DNA from: Candidatus Latescibacterota bacterium
GTDB lineage: Bacteria > Krumholzibacteriota > Krumholzibacteriia > WVZY01
Length of the DNA: 64,000 nucleotides
Assembly: GCA_011772205.1 (NCBI GenBank)
Contig: WVZY01000071.1
Span: forward strand, 62,001 to 126,000
Direction of reading: 5' to 3'
Shown here: in pieces, positions 8,934 through 17,659 of the stretch
Numbering within the stretch: the first letter of the stretch is position 1
How the letters are laid out: each line of letters starts with the position of its first letter
Notes under the pieces: model-generated
What the model was told of the DNA's origin: nothing
The model's input: only the letters and a program-made list of their open reading frames with translations
Database searches by the model: none
Translations under genes and position numbers: made by a program

Positions 8934-10631
8934 CTACCTCAGCATCTTGTGCTTTTTGGAGAAATATATCTTGCTGATTTTAACCAGCACCGGGCTCAAC
9001 AGGATGATCGCGATCAGGTTCGGCGCCGACATTAGGCCCAGTGCCAGGTCGCCATATGCCCAGACGGTTTCCAGCGCCGTTATCGCGCCGACATAAGTGA
9101 AGCAGCAATATAATGTTCTATACAGCATGACGTACCTGACGCCGAATAGATACTCAACGCACCGGTCGCCGTAGTACGACCACGATATGACAGTTGAGAG
9201 GGCAAACAGGAACACGGCGAATGTGACAATCAGATTGCCCCACGGAGCGACCGGGCTGAATCCCTCCTGGAACGCCCACGCTGTGAGGGCCGAGCTGCTG
9301 AGAAGCATCTTGCCACTTATTTCCAAGCCGAGCGACTCCCCTCCACCTCCCTTTACACTCGAGCCCTCGATAGTCATCGGTCCGCTGTAGGGCTTGCCGT
9401 CTTCGAGCAAAACCGGATCATCGATGAATCCATGGTTCACCTCGAAGAGAAGGCCTTCGGCCCTGCCGTCGACGACCGCCGCCGTCCCTTCGAACTCCTC
9501 CAGCTCCTCGACATTGGGGTCGTGCAGGTATGTGTCATCGATCTCGAAACCCGGATCGGCCATGATTGTGATCTTGTCCGGCTCGAGGAACATCTTGTCG
9601 TCTTTCTTCGCGTCCCAGACGCCGGCCAGTATGATCACAAGGCCGGTCATCGTGCACACGATGATCGTGTCCACCAGCGGTCCTACCATCGCAACGACAC
9701 CTTCGCGAACGGGTTCTTTGGTCTTTGCAGCTGCATGAGCGATGGGGGCGCTTCCCTGGCCGGCCTCGTTCGAGAAAAGAGCGCGCCGGATGCCCCACAT
9801 CATGGTGAAATGCCAGATTCCCAGTGCGGTGCCTCCCAGCTTCGCTTGCGGGCTGAACGCCTGTTCGAATATTTCCCTGAACACGCCCGGGAGACGCTCA
9901 ACATTGATGAACAGGATCACGAGAGCCGCGGTCACATATACGATGGTCATGAAGGGCATCAGCCGGCTCGACACAGCACCAATTCTTTTGATCCCTCCCA
10001 GGATTACCAGGGCGACAAGGGAGGCCAGCACCAGGCCAGAAATCCAATGCGGCACGCCGAAGTCATCAGCGGCGCTGATGGCGACGGTGTTCGCCTGGTT
10101 CATGTTGCCGCTTCCAAAGGAGCACACGATGGCGAGAAATGCGAACATCACGGCCATCCACTTCCACTTGCTTCCCAGCCCGCGCACGATATAGTACATG
10201 GGCCCGCCGGAGGCGTTGCCCTTTTCATCGAACGTGCGGTAGTGCATCGAAAGCGTGCACTCAGCGTACTTGAGTGCCATGCCGAATACGCCCGAGACCC
10301 ACAGCCAGAAGAGGATACCGGGACCTCCGTAGTGGATGCCTATGGCCACACCGCCAATGTTCCCGATTCCCACCGTGGCGGAAAGGGCCGTCGACAGCGC
10401 TTGGAAGTGGCTGATGTCACCTTCGTCGGCGGGATTGTCGTAGCGGCCGCGGATAATGTTGACGGCGTGTTTGAGCTGGCGGATCTGCACCCAGCCCATT
10501 CTGAATGTGGTGAAGATGCCGGCGGCGAGCAGGAGGGCGACAAGCCATGGGAACGCTTCCGGCGTTTCCCAAACGTATTGGCTGCCCTTGTCAACAAAGC
10601 CTTCGAAAGCGGATAGGATCGCGTCTCTCAT
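8934..10631 (-). CDS. Sodium:alanine/glycine symporter, AGCS (AlsT/DagA) family
   Basis: 565 residues, about 10-11 membrane helices. Family landmarks include ALSTALSATVGIGNIGGVAIGI (residues about 80-100), NASGGPMYYI, GSGNMNQANTV and FSNEAGQGSAPIAHAAAKT. AGCS proteins import small neutral amino acids with Na+. Unusually there is a hydrophilic insertion of roughly 100 residues (about 345-440, rich in Asp/Glu) between two helices, which explains the length above the usual 450-490. It starts 16 bases after the stop of the dehydratase-like gene and is probably in the same operon, suggesting amino-acid uptake for fermentation. Confidence 0.92.
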   Translation of the reverse strand: MRDAILSAFEGFVDKGSQYVWETPEAFPWLVALLLAAGIFTTFRMGWVQIRQLKHAVNIIRGRYDNPADEGDISHFQALSTALSATVGIGNIGGVAIGIHYGGPGILFWLWVSGVFGMALKYAECTLSMHYRTFDEKGNASGGPMYYIVRGLGSKWKWMAVMFAFLAIVCSFGSGNMNQANTVAISAADDFGVPHWISGLVLASLVALVILGGIKRIGAVSSRLMPFMTIVYVTAALVILFINVERLPGVFREIFEQAFSPQAKLGGTALGIWHFTMMWGIRRALFSNEAGQGSAPIAHAAAKTKEPVREGVVAMVGPLVDTIIVCTMTGLVIILAGVWDAKKDDKMFLEPDKITIMADPGFEIDDTYLHDPNVEELEEFEGTAAVVDGRAEGLLFEVNHGFIDDPVLLEDGKPYSGPMTIEGSSVKGGGGESLGLEISGKMLLSSSALTAWAFQEGFSPVAPWGNLIVTFAVFLFALSTVISWSYYGDRCVEYLFGVRYVMLYRTLYCCFTYVGAITALETVWAYGDLALGLMSAPNLIAIILLSPVLVKISKIYFSKKHKMLR

Positions 10632-10647
10632 TCAGTCCCCCATGTGG

Positions 10648-13074
10648 TTACGTTAAATTCAGCAGCATCGTTACAACGGATTTGTTGGCATCCCCGGTTC
10701 CTTCATAATTGACGCTCACGATGGGAATATCATAGTCATCTTTTACCTTATGTAAAATCGCTTCTGAGGCATTTCCGGGCATACACGAAAAAGGCTTGCA
10801 GTTTACTATCAAGTTTGCTTTGTCCCTTTTCGCAAATAACACAGCCCTTCCCACCGTTGGCAGCGTCTCATTGGGAACATCCTCATGCATGTATTTCATC
10901 GCTTCCATGTATATCTCTTTCATTGTTGGTTCCGCCCTATCGGTCAGAAAGCCATCGCTCAATTCGATCCATCTATGTTCTTCGTTCTGCAAAAATTCGA
11001 TCGTCGAACGCTGTCTTCGAATGCCCGATTCATTGAAAGGTTTTAGTTTATGAAGTACCTGGAAATCCTTGACGCTGTACCACAGCGTGAAATCCGCGTG
11101 GGGGACCAGCCAGGCTTCCCCTCCGCATCTTTCTATTACCTCTATCAGATTCTGATTTATGAAAGGAGAAGTGGTGACAAAATATTCGCCGACTATTCCA
11201 ACCAGCGGCCTCCGTTCATCGAGAACCTTTATATTTTTGAATTGCTCAATAGCTTCGATAAAAATCGGCTCCAAAGGCTCATTGTGCTCCAATGCCCTCA
11301 ACACTTTTTCTTTATATTCTGAAAATGTTTTCAACGAGCACCCTTTTTCCACTTCATATGGCCTGGTCTTGTACAGGCATTTCTTCAAAAGATCCAGGAT
11401 TACCATTCCCCGGTAAGCGAGTTTTTTGATTTCCGGATTAATGCTGTCTTTCGTATTGACACTGATTTGAACATTGACAAAATTTATCGTCTTATCTTTG
11501 AAGTCTTTGAGTATCATGTTGTACAGGTAGCTATACTGCCCCATGCGGCACGGCCCGGTCGAGTCCGCCATGGCAAAGTTGAACACCTTTTTATCGCTAT
11601 TATGGAGAACCTCCAGAAAATTGCTGACCATTTCCACGGCCGGGCTGCATTCCGAACCTCGCGTAAAGGCTCTCCCCAAGTTATACGTCTCCTCGGTAAC
11701 AGCAGGACAAATCTGAGCATTGAAGCCGTATCTTCTGAATACCGCTCCATAGGCTTCGACCATGTTATCCGGAGAAGACGGGATGTAGATCGGTTCATTT
11801 TTATCCACATCAAAAATATCTTTTATTACCATGTTTGCTTCGAATTTGGAACAGACCTTCACCGGATTATTCTTTATCGTGTCAAAAAACGCCTCCAGTC
11901 TTGTAATGTAACCGCCTTCGGAGTTATGCTCGTCGAACTCGAGAGTAAGCAGCGGTTTATCCTTTATGGAAGCTTCTATATAGGTGAGCACGTAGGAATC
12001 TGGTCCACATTTGAAGCTCGTAAAGCACACCGGGTACAAATTTGGATGCCGCCTGATGTACTCAATGGCATTTAGCATCCTCTGTCCGTACGACCAGTAC
12101 AGGTTCCAGTACGCTTCTCTTAGCTCTTCTCTGGTCTCTTTGTTATAGGGAATGAACTCCAAAGGAATCACCGGGTATCCGTATTCTGCAATTCTTTTTG
12201 GGAGATTCAAGTTGATGCCGTAGTCGTAGACGATATAGGGCCTGCCAATGATTACAATACAATCCCTTTTATTTCGATCCAGTTCCTTTAGAAACTCTTC
12301 ACCATATTGCTGGCATTTTTGCTCGAACTGCCTTTGGGCCGAAAACGCCTTGTCCCATGCGGTCACCAATTTAGAAGTCGAAACGCCCAGTTTCTCTCCA
12401 AAAGCATCCGAGAGCTCTTTTTCGACATTTTCCAGAGGCCAGTTGAAATTGATAGAAACATAAAACAATTTGTGCGCGTTGGGATGATTAAATAACGCCG
12501 CTTGCGAATAGTAAGGATTCTGAATCACCAACGGGCAGAACCAGCTCTTGGTAACTTCTTCGATCCGAAAAGTTTCCAGGTGCGACGGCATGAAAACAAA
12601 ATCGACAGAAGGATCATCCAGGAGATTCACCATGTGCCCTATTGAAATCCTTGCCGGATGGCAGAACTCCGCACCGGAGATCATGACACCCGAGGAGGAG
12701 ATACGCGAGTCGGTCGGTGGGGAGAGCTTGATGTTGAAACCCAGTTCATTGATAAACACGGCCCACAAAGGGAGATGCGTATAGGTTGTCAGCGCCGCTG
12801 GAATGCCAATTGTTTCGAGTGCCTTGTCTGCCGGTTTGACGTAGGATTGGAGCAGTTGGTCCCTGAGCTCCATCAATTGGAATTCCTTGCTCTCTTTCTT
12901 AACCTTGTCATCGGGATCCCTGCCGCACAAGTATCCCCAGCTGATGTCTTTTTCCTCATCATCGACGGCAGCGGAGGATATCGTGCAGTAGTTGGTGCAG
13001 TATTTGCAAGTCTCTTCAGAGAGCCTTACTTCTGCATCTATGAAATCGAAACCTCTGAACCTTGTTCTTTCCAT
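10648..13074 (-). CDS. 2-hydroxyacyl-CoA dehydratase-related protein (DUF2229/HgdB-like)
   Basis: 808 residues. An N-terminal CKYCTNYC motif (residues about 23-30) could bind an iron-sulfur cluster, followed by a DUF2229-like region and an HgdB/FldBC-like half (FTRGSECSPAVEMV, then a C-terminal NCKPFSCMPGNASEAI). In many anaerobes these domains are fused behind a double ASKHA activase in a single protein of about 1400 residues. Here the activase is the upstream gene, overlapping by 37 bases in another frame. The substrate is unknown; members of this large fused class are biochemically poorly described and need not be true 2-hydroxyglutaryl-CoA dehydratases. Confidence 0.82.
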   Translation of the reverse strand: MERTRFRGFDFIDAEVRLSEETCKYCTNYCTISSAAVDDEEKDISWGYLCGRDPDDKVKKESKEFQLMELRDQLLQSYVKPADKALETIGIPAALTTYTHLPLWAVFINELGFNIKLSPPTDSRISSSGVMISGAEFCHPARISIGHMVNLLDDPSVDFVFMPSHLETFRIEEVTKSWFCPLVIQNPYYSQAALFNHPNAHKLFYVSINFNWPLENVEKELSDAFGEKLGVSTSKLVTAWDKAFSAQRQFEQKCQQYGEEFLKELDRNKRDCIVIIGRPYIVYDYGINLNLPKRIAEYGYPVIPLEFIPYNKETREELREAYWNLYWSYGQRMLNAIEYIRRHPNLYPVCFTSFKCGPDSYVLTYIEASIKDKPLLTLEFDEHNSEGGYITRLEAFFDTIKNNPVKVCSKFEANMVIKDIFDVDKNEPIYIPSSPDNMVEAYGAVFRRYGFNAQICPAVTEETYNLGRAFTRGSECSPAVEMVSNFLEVLHNSDKKVFNFAMADSTGPCRMGQYSYLYNMILKDFKDKTINFVNVQISVNTKDSINPEIKKLAYRGMVILDLLKKCLYKTRPYEVEKGCSLKTFSEYKEKVLRALEHNEPLEPIFIEAIEQFKNIKVLDERRPLVGIVGEYFVTTSPFINQNLIEVIERCGGEAWLVPHADFTLWYSVKDFQVLHKLKPFNESGIRRQRSTIEFLQNEEHRWIELSDGFLTDRAEPTMKEIYMEAMKYMHEDVPNETLPTVGRAVLFAKRDKANLIVNCKPFSCMPGNASEAILHKVKDDYDIPIVSVNYEGTGDANKSVVTMLLNLT

Positions 13075-14837
13075 CGATCGAGCTTGTCTCCCTCTTTGTA
13101 CATCCTCAATAGTAACAATGCGACTCCATACGCTCCCATTACGTGAGAGAAAGGAGAAACTTTCACTTCCACGTCCAGTAATTGCTCGAATGCTGCTACT
13201 AATCCCACATTCTTCGCTGTCGCTCCAAGAAAGAATATCTTGTTCGGCTTCTTGTATTTATTACTAACGACCCTTGTAATATAATTTTGAGCGATCGAAT
13301 ACGTCGTAGCCGCAAGAACTTCTTCTCGAGAGTAATCCTTTTTCAGCAGAACCTGTATATCTTGCTCCATGAAAACGGTGCACCTGTCCGACGTGAACGG
13401 AGGAGCTATGCCCAACACCTTTTCTCCGACCTCTTCAACTGCAAAACCCAACCTGTTAGCCTGTTCCTCGATGAAAGAACCCGTTCCGGCAGCACAAACG
13501 TAATTCATGCTGGACTCGCGGATGAATCCGTTCACCGTGTACATATATTTGGAATCCTGCCCCCCGATTTCAAAAATAGTATCGATCTCGGGATCTATTT
13601 CCATAGCACCGGTGGTATGCGCCGTAATCTCATTGATAATCAAGTCCGCACCAACGACTCTGCCGATAATTTCACGGCCGGAACCCGTTGTTCCTGCTCC
13701 CAAAAAAGTGATATCGAAATCCTCCTTTTCCGCCCAGTCTCTTATTGCACGAAGCAATTTTTTTGTGGCATCAATGGGATTTCCCAATGTCTTTCGATAA
13801 ACGTCCAGCAACAATCTTTTATCTCTATCCATCAAAACAGCTTTTGTACTGGTGGAGCCGACGTCGATTCCGATAAATACATCCAGTTTTTTTCCATCAA
13901 TGGGCGCTATGTATCTTACTTCGGTATTGTTGGGATCACGATACGATTTGTGCGCTTCAAAAGTAACGATCTTGGATTTTTCCAGTACCATGGGACGCCT
14001 TTTTTGTTTTCCCCTCACGATGAATGTGGATTCGACATTCTTCAAATCGATTCTCTGAGATATCCTTTTCTTTTTTGCAAACTGCGCCGCGCCTATAGCG
14101 GAAGCCAAATGAGCATCAGAGAACGTCTGAATCTGTTCTCCATACTTCTCTTTCAACCAGTACATTATGTGTGGATTCAAAGAGACACCGCCGGTCAACG
14201 CTATCAAGCCTTCGAGTCTCTTCCCTTTCAAAAGAGTCGTCAAACAAGTCTGGACCATGCCTCGACACAGTCCAACCCACATCTCTTCTCTGGAATAGCC
14301 TTGATGTTGCCGATGTATCAAATCCGTTTTGGCAAAAACACTGCAGCGCGCAGCGATCTTTGGGGGAGATTCTATGATGGGGATGCTGGCTATTTCCTGA
14401 TATGTCAACTCCAATCTGCCTGCTTGTTCATCGAGGAATGAACCCGTTCCTGCGGCGCAAAGCGAGTTGCAATTGGTATATTTGAAGCTCCCTTCTTCGG
14501 TCAGTTCGATATAAGTAGCGGTATTGCCTCCAATATCAATTATGTTTTTCGCATTCGAGTATCTACTGCTTACGCATTCGATGATACTCTGAATCTGATT
14601 GATTGGCTTGATCGATAAAGTGGATTCCAGCAGCTCTACATTCGTACCTGTAACAGCAATGTTTCCGTCATGATTGCCGAGCTCCTTTTTCAACAGTTCT
14701 AACGGTTCACCGTAATGGGGCTGGAAATAAGTTTTCAGAATCCGTCCATTATCGTCCAGCGATACGATCTTCAGAAAAAGGGAACCCACATCGATGCCGG
14801 TGTACTCTGCTGCCATTTCTCGAATGTCTCTGTGCAT
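13038..14837 (-). CDS. BadF/BadG/BcrA/BcrD-type activase with two ASKHA domains
   Basis: 599 residues with two tandem ASKHA ATPase units. The first begins YTGIDVGSLFLKIVS, the second IGIDVGSTSTKAVLM near residue 322. Each has the CAAGTGSF cluster-ligand loop (about residues 127 and 439) that holds a shared [4Fe-4S] cluster in this family and a distal GG motif (ALTGGVSLN; the second reads FLGATAKNVG). Activases use ATP hydrolysis to push a low-potential electron onto the dehydratase. The partner gene overlaps its 3' end. An internal ATG at 14816 is an alternative start. The coding sequence is visibly AT-richer than the 16-23 kb region. Confidence 0.88.
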   Translation of the reverse strand: MHRDIREMAAEYTGIDVGSLFLKIVSLDDNGRILKTYFQPHYGEPLELLKKELGNHDGNIAVTGTNVELLESTLSIKPINQIQSIIECVSSRYSNAKNIIDIGGNTATYIELTEEGSFKYTNCNSLCAAGTGSFLDEQAGRLELTYQEIASIPIIESPPKIAARCSVFAKTDLIHRQHQGYSREEMWVGLCRGMVQTCLTTLLKGKRLEGLIALTGGVSLNPHIMYWLKEKYGEQIQTFSDAHLASAIGAAQFAKKKRISQRIDLKNVESTFIVRGKQKRRPMVLEKSKIVTFEAHKSYRDPNNTEVRYIAPIDGKKLDVFIGIDVGSTSTKAVLMDRDKRLLLDVYRKTLGNPIDATKKLLRAIRDWAEKEDFDITFLGAGTTGSGREIIGRVVGADLIINEITAHTTGAMEIDPEIDTIFEIGGQDSKYMYTVNGFIRESSMNYVCAAGTGSFIEEQANRLGFAVEEVGEKVLGIAPPFTSDRCTVFMEQDIQVLLKKDYSREEVLAATTYSIAQNYITRVVSNKYKKPNKIFFLGATAKNVGLVAAFEQLLDVEVKVSPFSHVMGAYGVALLLLRMYKEGDKLDRWKEQGSEVSIS

Positions 14838-15255
14838 TTCTTAGAATATAGTCCAACACTCAAAAAATTACTTATTGCTTTGATACAGATCTTCGCCAAG
14901 TGGGGTAGTTATTTGTACATCATTAGAAGTGCCGTTTATTCACTGTGGGCCATTTTAATAGATGCCGGGCCAAATATCTATAAAAATAACGATCACTCGA
15001 AACGCGTATCTTGAATCATAATGCTGGGGCAGTATCACGCAGTCAACCAGATGCATCCAACCAATGGAGGCGCGGACCAACTTGAAATCAGCAACACGTT
15101 CTCCCGACACATCCACGTCGATTTCCTATCCGATTGCTTCTTAGCGGGAGACCGCCCGGTGAAAGAATGTCCCAGCGGACAGATGATCGGCCAACGCTCG
15201 GGCGCCTCCCCGCGGAAAGCCGAATGGGCAAAATCAAAAAAATGAAAAAATAAAT
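14838..15255. other. Intergenic region, no gene recognised
   Basis: About 420 bases between the divergent activase and blaI-like genes. The first 60 bases are AT-rich and should hold the activase promoter (TATATT on the minus strand around 14845), but no convincing -35 is visible. A 74-codon frame at 15021-15245 has no recognisable sequence and no good ribosome binding site. Confidence 0.5.
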
Positions 15256-15285
15256 TTGACAGGGCCCGAAGCGCCTGTTAAATTA
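15256..15285 (+). promoter_or_regulatory. Sigma70-type promoter of the blaI/blaR1-like operon
   Basis: A perfect TTGACA (15256-15261) is followed after 18 bases by TAAATT (15280-15285), 93 bases before the ATG at 15378. The operator repeats start immediately downstream. Confidence 0.65.
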
Positions 15286-15287
15286 TA

Positions 15288-15311
15288 CACATGTTATAAA
15301 ATTCACATGTG
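15288..15311. promoter_or_regulatory. Probable BlaI-type operator (two CACATGT sites)
   Basis: CACATGT at 15288-15294 and the palindrome CACATGTG at 15304-15311 repeat with a 16-base period just after the -10. BlaI/MecI repressors bind paired ACA-TGT dyads in this position and block their own operon; the match of dyad type and place supports autoregulation by the next gene. Confidence 0.65.
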
Positions 15312-15377
15312 GGCAAATCCTCATGCTTCGATAAGACATCTACTCACAAGGGCTTATCAGAATCAAGGGAGGGATAG

Positions 15378-15770
15378 ATGACGGAAAAGCCAAAGATCAA
15401 CGAGTTGACCCGGAGAGAGCGGCAGATCATTGAGGTAATCTACCGGCTGGGCAGGGCTACTGCCGTCGAAGTTGTCGACAGCCTTCCGGGAAAGCCAAAC
15501 AACGCTACAATCCGAACGATACTCGGCGTCCTTGAGGAAAAAGGCTATCTGCGCCACGAAACGGTAAAAGGACGCTATATCTACTACCCAACCATACCGC
15601 TCTATCAAGCCAGGAGAACAGCCCTGAACCACGTTCTGGAAACGTTTTTCAAAGGTTCGGAGGCCAGTGCCGTTATCTCGATACTGAAGAAGTCCGACGC
15701 AAAGCTTACGAAAGAGGACGTGGAGATGATCCTTGAGCTCATCAATAAATCGAGAAAGGAGGGGAGGTAG
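15378..15770 (+). CDS. BlaI/MecI/CopY-family transcriptional repressor
   Basis: 130 residues. The winged-helix domain starts NELTRRERQIIEVIYRLGRA and includes the recognition-helix region NNATIRTILGVLEEKGYL; the C-terminal dimerisation helix has the usual LTKEDVEMILELI end. BlaI repressors are inactivated when the membrane peptidase BlaR1 is triggered. The M56 gene begins two bases after the stop, so the pair is one operon. Its likely targets are this operon's own operator and other sites not visible here. The ATG has GGGAGGGA just ahead. Confidence 0.92.
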   Translation: MTEKPKINELTRRERQIIEVIYRLGRATAVEVVDSLPGKPNNATIRTILGVLEEKGYLRHETVKGRYIYYPTIPLYQARRTALNHVLETFFKGSEASAVISILKKSDAKLTKEDVEMILELINKSRKEGR

Positions 15771-15772
15771 CG

Positions 15773-17359
15773 ATGATTCCTGTCATCAAAGCATGGTTGG
15801 TGGAAGCACCTTGGATGGAACTGTTGGAATTGCTCATTGATGTGATGCTCAAGGGTGCTGTTTTCTGCGCGGCAGCCGGCATTGCAACATTGTTTCTACG
15901 ACGTTCATCCGCCTTTATCCGCAACAAGGTATGGGTATTCGCGCTGGTTGGACTGATACTGTTGCCGGCATTCTCTCTTTTGTCACCCTGGTGGAACCTT
16001 CCGATCATTCCCTATCTGGGATCATGGGGTGCGGGCTCCCAGAGTCCGGAGTACGCGAAACCCGACCAGGGTATGTTCGTGGGGCCACCGTATGCCGCCT
16101 CGCCCGAAACACCGGAGGCCGCTGGCGGTTCAAGCGGTTCGATGCCGATTAGCATTCCTTGGTATGCCTGGGGCATTCTCGCATGGATAGCAGGTGGCGT
16201 TTTCTATCTGAGCTGGTGTTTGATCTCGCATGCAGGTGTGAGGTTTATCGTCAGAAAAGCTCATCCGGCGAAAAACGAATGGAACTTGCTACTCGGCAAT
16301 CTGGCCGAAGAGATCAATCTTCGGCGCAAGGTGAGATTGCTAGAATCTGAGCACGTCAAGGCGGCGATCACCGCCGGGATTTTGAATCCAGTAATCGTAC
16401 TCCCTTCCGATACCAAAGAATGGACGGAGAACCGACGCCGGCTGGTTCTGTCCCATGAGCTGGCCCACGTCAAGCGATGGGATACGTTGATCGAGACGTT
16501 TGCGCTCTTCGTTACCGTTGTTTACTGGTTCAATCCTCTCGTATGGCTTGCCGTGAAACAGCTCAGGATCGAAAGGGAGAGGGATTGCGACAACGCTGTT
16601 CTCGGAACCGGTGCCAAACCATCCGATTATGCCGAGCTTCTTATGAACATAGCAGCAGATTTAGGGGGCTCGGTAAGACCGGCATGGCAATTGTCGACGA
16701 TATCACAGAATTCAAACCTAAAGGACAGGCTCATGAGTATTTTAAATCAAAAAATCAATAGGAACAGGGGAAGCCGCCGTTCAGCAATTCTTGCTGGCGT
16801 ACTTGTTTTGATGTTGGTGCTTCCGATCTCTGCTTCGGGCCTATGGAATTCCCAGACGGAGGAGAAATCCCAAAAAGAGAAAAAGGCCAAGACAGAAGAA
16901 ATGAAGAAAAAAGAGATGCATGACAAGCAGAAGAAGATGTCAGGTCAAGACAAGCTCATGGAAAAGTGGAAGCAGATATGTACCCAGGACAATTCCGCTG
17001 CTTGTAAAGTTGGAATGGTGATCAAGAAAAAAGGTGCGGAAGCTGGAATCAAAGCATTTTACGAAATGAAAACAGCCGGCGACGATTATAGCTTCGATGA
17101 AAGTGAGTTCAACACGCTTGGGTATGTATTCCTCTACCATGAAAAAATCGACGAAGCGATCGCCGTTTTCGAACTCAACGTAAAGGAATATCCCCAATCG
17201 TGGAATGTGTACGACAGCCTCGGTGAAGCCTATATGGCCGCGAAGCGGTACGATGATGCCGTGAAGAACTACGAGACGGCATTGAAATTGAATCCGCAAA
17301 GCGAAAGCAGCAAAAAAGCTCTCGAAAAGCTCAAAATGGTGTACAAAAAGCAGAGCTAA
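15773..17359 (+). CDS. BlaR1-type M56 membrane zinc peptidase with TPR sensor tail
   Basis: 528 residues. Four to five membrane helices (about 17-43, 50-72, 128-155, 240-262, 338-358) enclose a cytoplasmic gluzincin domain with H228-E229-L-A-H232 and the downstream glutamate in RERDCDNAVLG. The extracellular C-terminus is not the penicillin-binding domain of classical BlaR1: after a Lys/Glu-rich coiled segment (about 365-410) there are two or three TPR motifs (WNVYDSLGEAYMAAKRYDDAVKNYE). It therefore probably senses a protein or peptide and not a beta-lactam, then cleaves the upstream BlaI-type repressor. Confidence 0.88.
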   Translation: MIPVIKAWLVEAPWMELLELLIDVMLKGAVFCAAAGIATLFLRRSSAFIRNKVWVFALVGLILLPAFSLLSPWWNLPIIPYLGSWGAGSQSPEYAKPDQGMFVGPPYAASPETPEAAGGSSGSMPISIPWYAWGILAWIAGGVFYLSWCLISHAGVRFIVRKAHPAKNEWNLLLGNLAEEINLRRKVRLLESEHVKAAITAGILNPVIVLPSDTKEWTENRRRLVLSHELAHVKRWDTLIETFALFVTVVYWFNPLVWLAVKQLRIERERDCDNAVLGTGAKPSDYAELLMNIAADLGGSVRPAWQLSTISQNSNLKDRLMSILNQKINRNRGSRRSAILAGVLVLMLVLPISASGLWNSQTEEKSQKEKKAKTEEMKKKEMHDKQKKMSGQDKLMEKWKQICTQDNSAACKVGMVIKKKGAEAGIKAFYEMKTAGDDYSFDESEFNTLGYVFLYHEKIDEAIAVFELNVKEYPQSWNVYDSLGEAYMAAKRYDDAVKNYETALKLNPQSESSKKALEKLKMVYKKQS

Positions 17360-17367
17360 AATTCTTG

Positions 17368-17451
17368 CCGGGCTGCATCCGGTGGATGAGTTCACAACTA
17401 TTTATGGGAAGAGGCCAAAAGAGGAGTTTCGAACCAACGGATGCAGCCCGG
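17368..17451. repeat. Long inverted repeat in the 17.36-17.66 kb intergenic region
   Basis: CCGGGCTGCATCCG at 17368-17381 is repeated exactly in inverted form at 17438-17451, with weaker pairing continuing inward (GTGGAT opposite GTTGGT). It could form an 84-base stem-loop shortly after the BlaR1-type stop. There is no T-run, so it is not a standard terminator; an mRNA-stabilising structure or a small mobile-element relic is possible. I see nothing else in the 300-base gap apart from GAGGGGGG before the next ATG. Confidence 0.6.
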
Positions 17452-17659
17452 TGCATTCGCGGTTGAAAATGGAGCTTATTTGTGAAGAATTGCGACTGCT
17501 CCAGCCTTCCCACGCAACCCATTTCCGGCGTAACCGTAGTATCTATCATAGCCCAGTAGTCACATTCTCTAGACCCCACCGACCTATTATCCGGAACTGC
17601 CGCGAGCCTTCGCAGGGAGCGCGCCGCGGCCTCCAGTCTTTTGAAAGAGGGGGGTACCT

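Noticed and set aside
15021-15245. 74-codon plus-strand frame upstream of the blaI-like gene
   Set aside because: Unrecognisable sequence with no supporting start signal; it ends just before the promoter.
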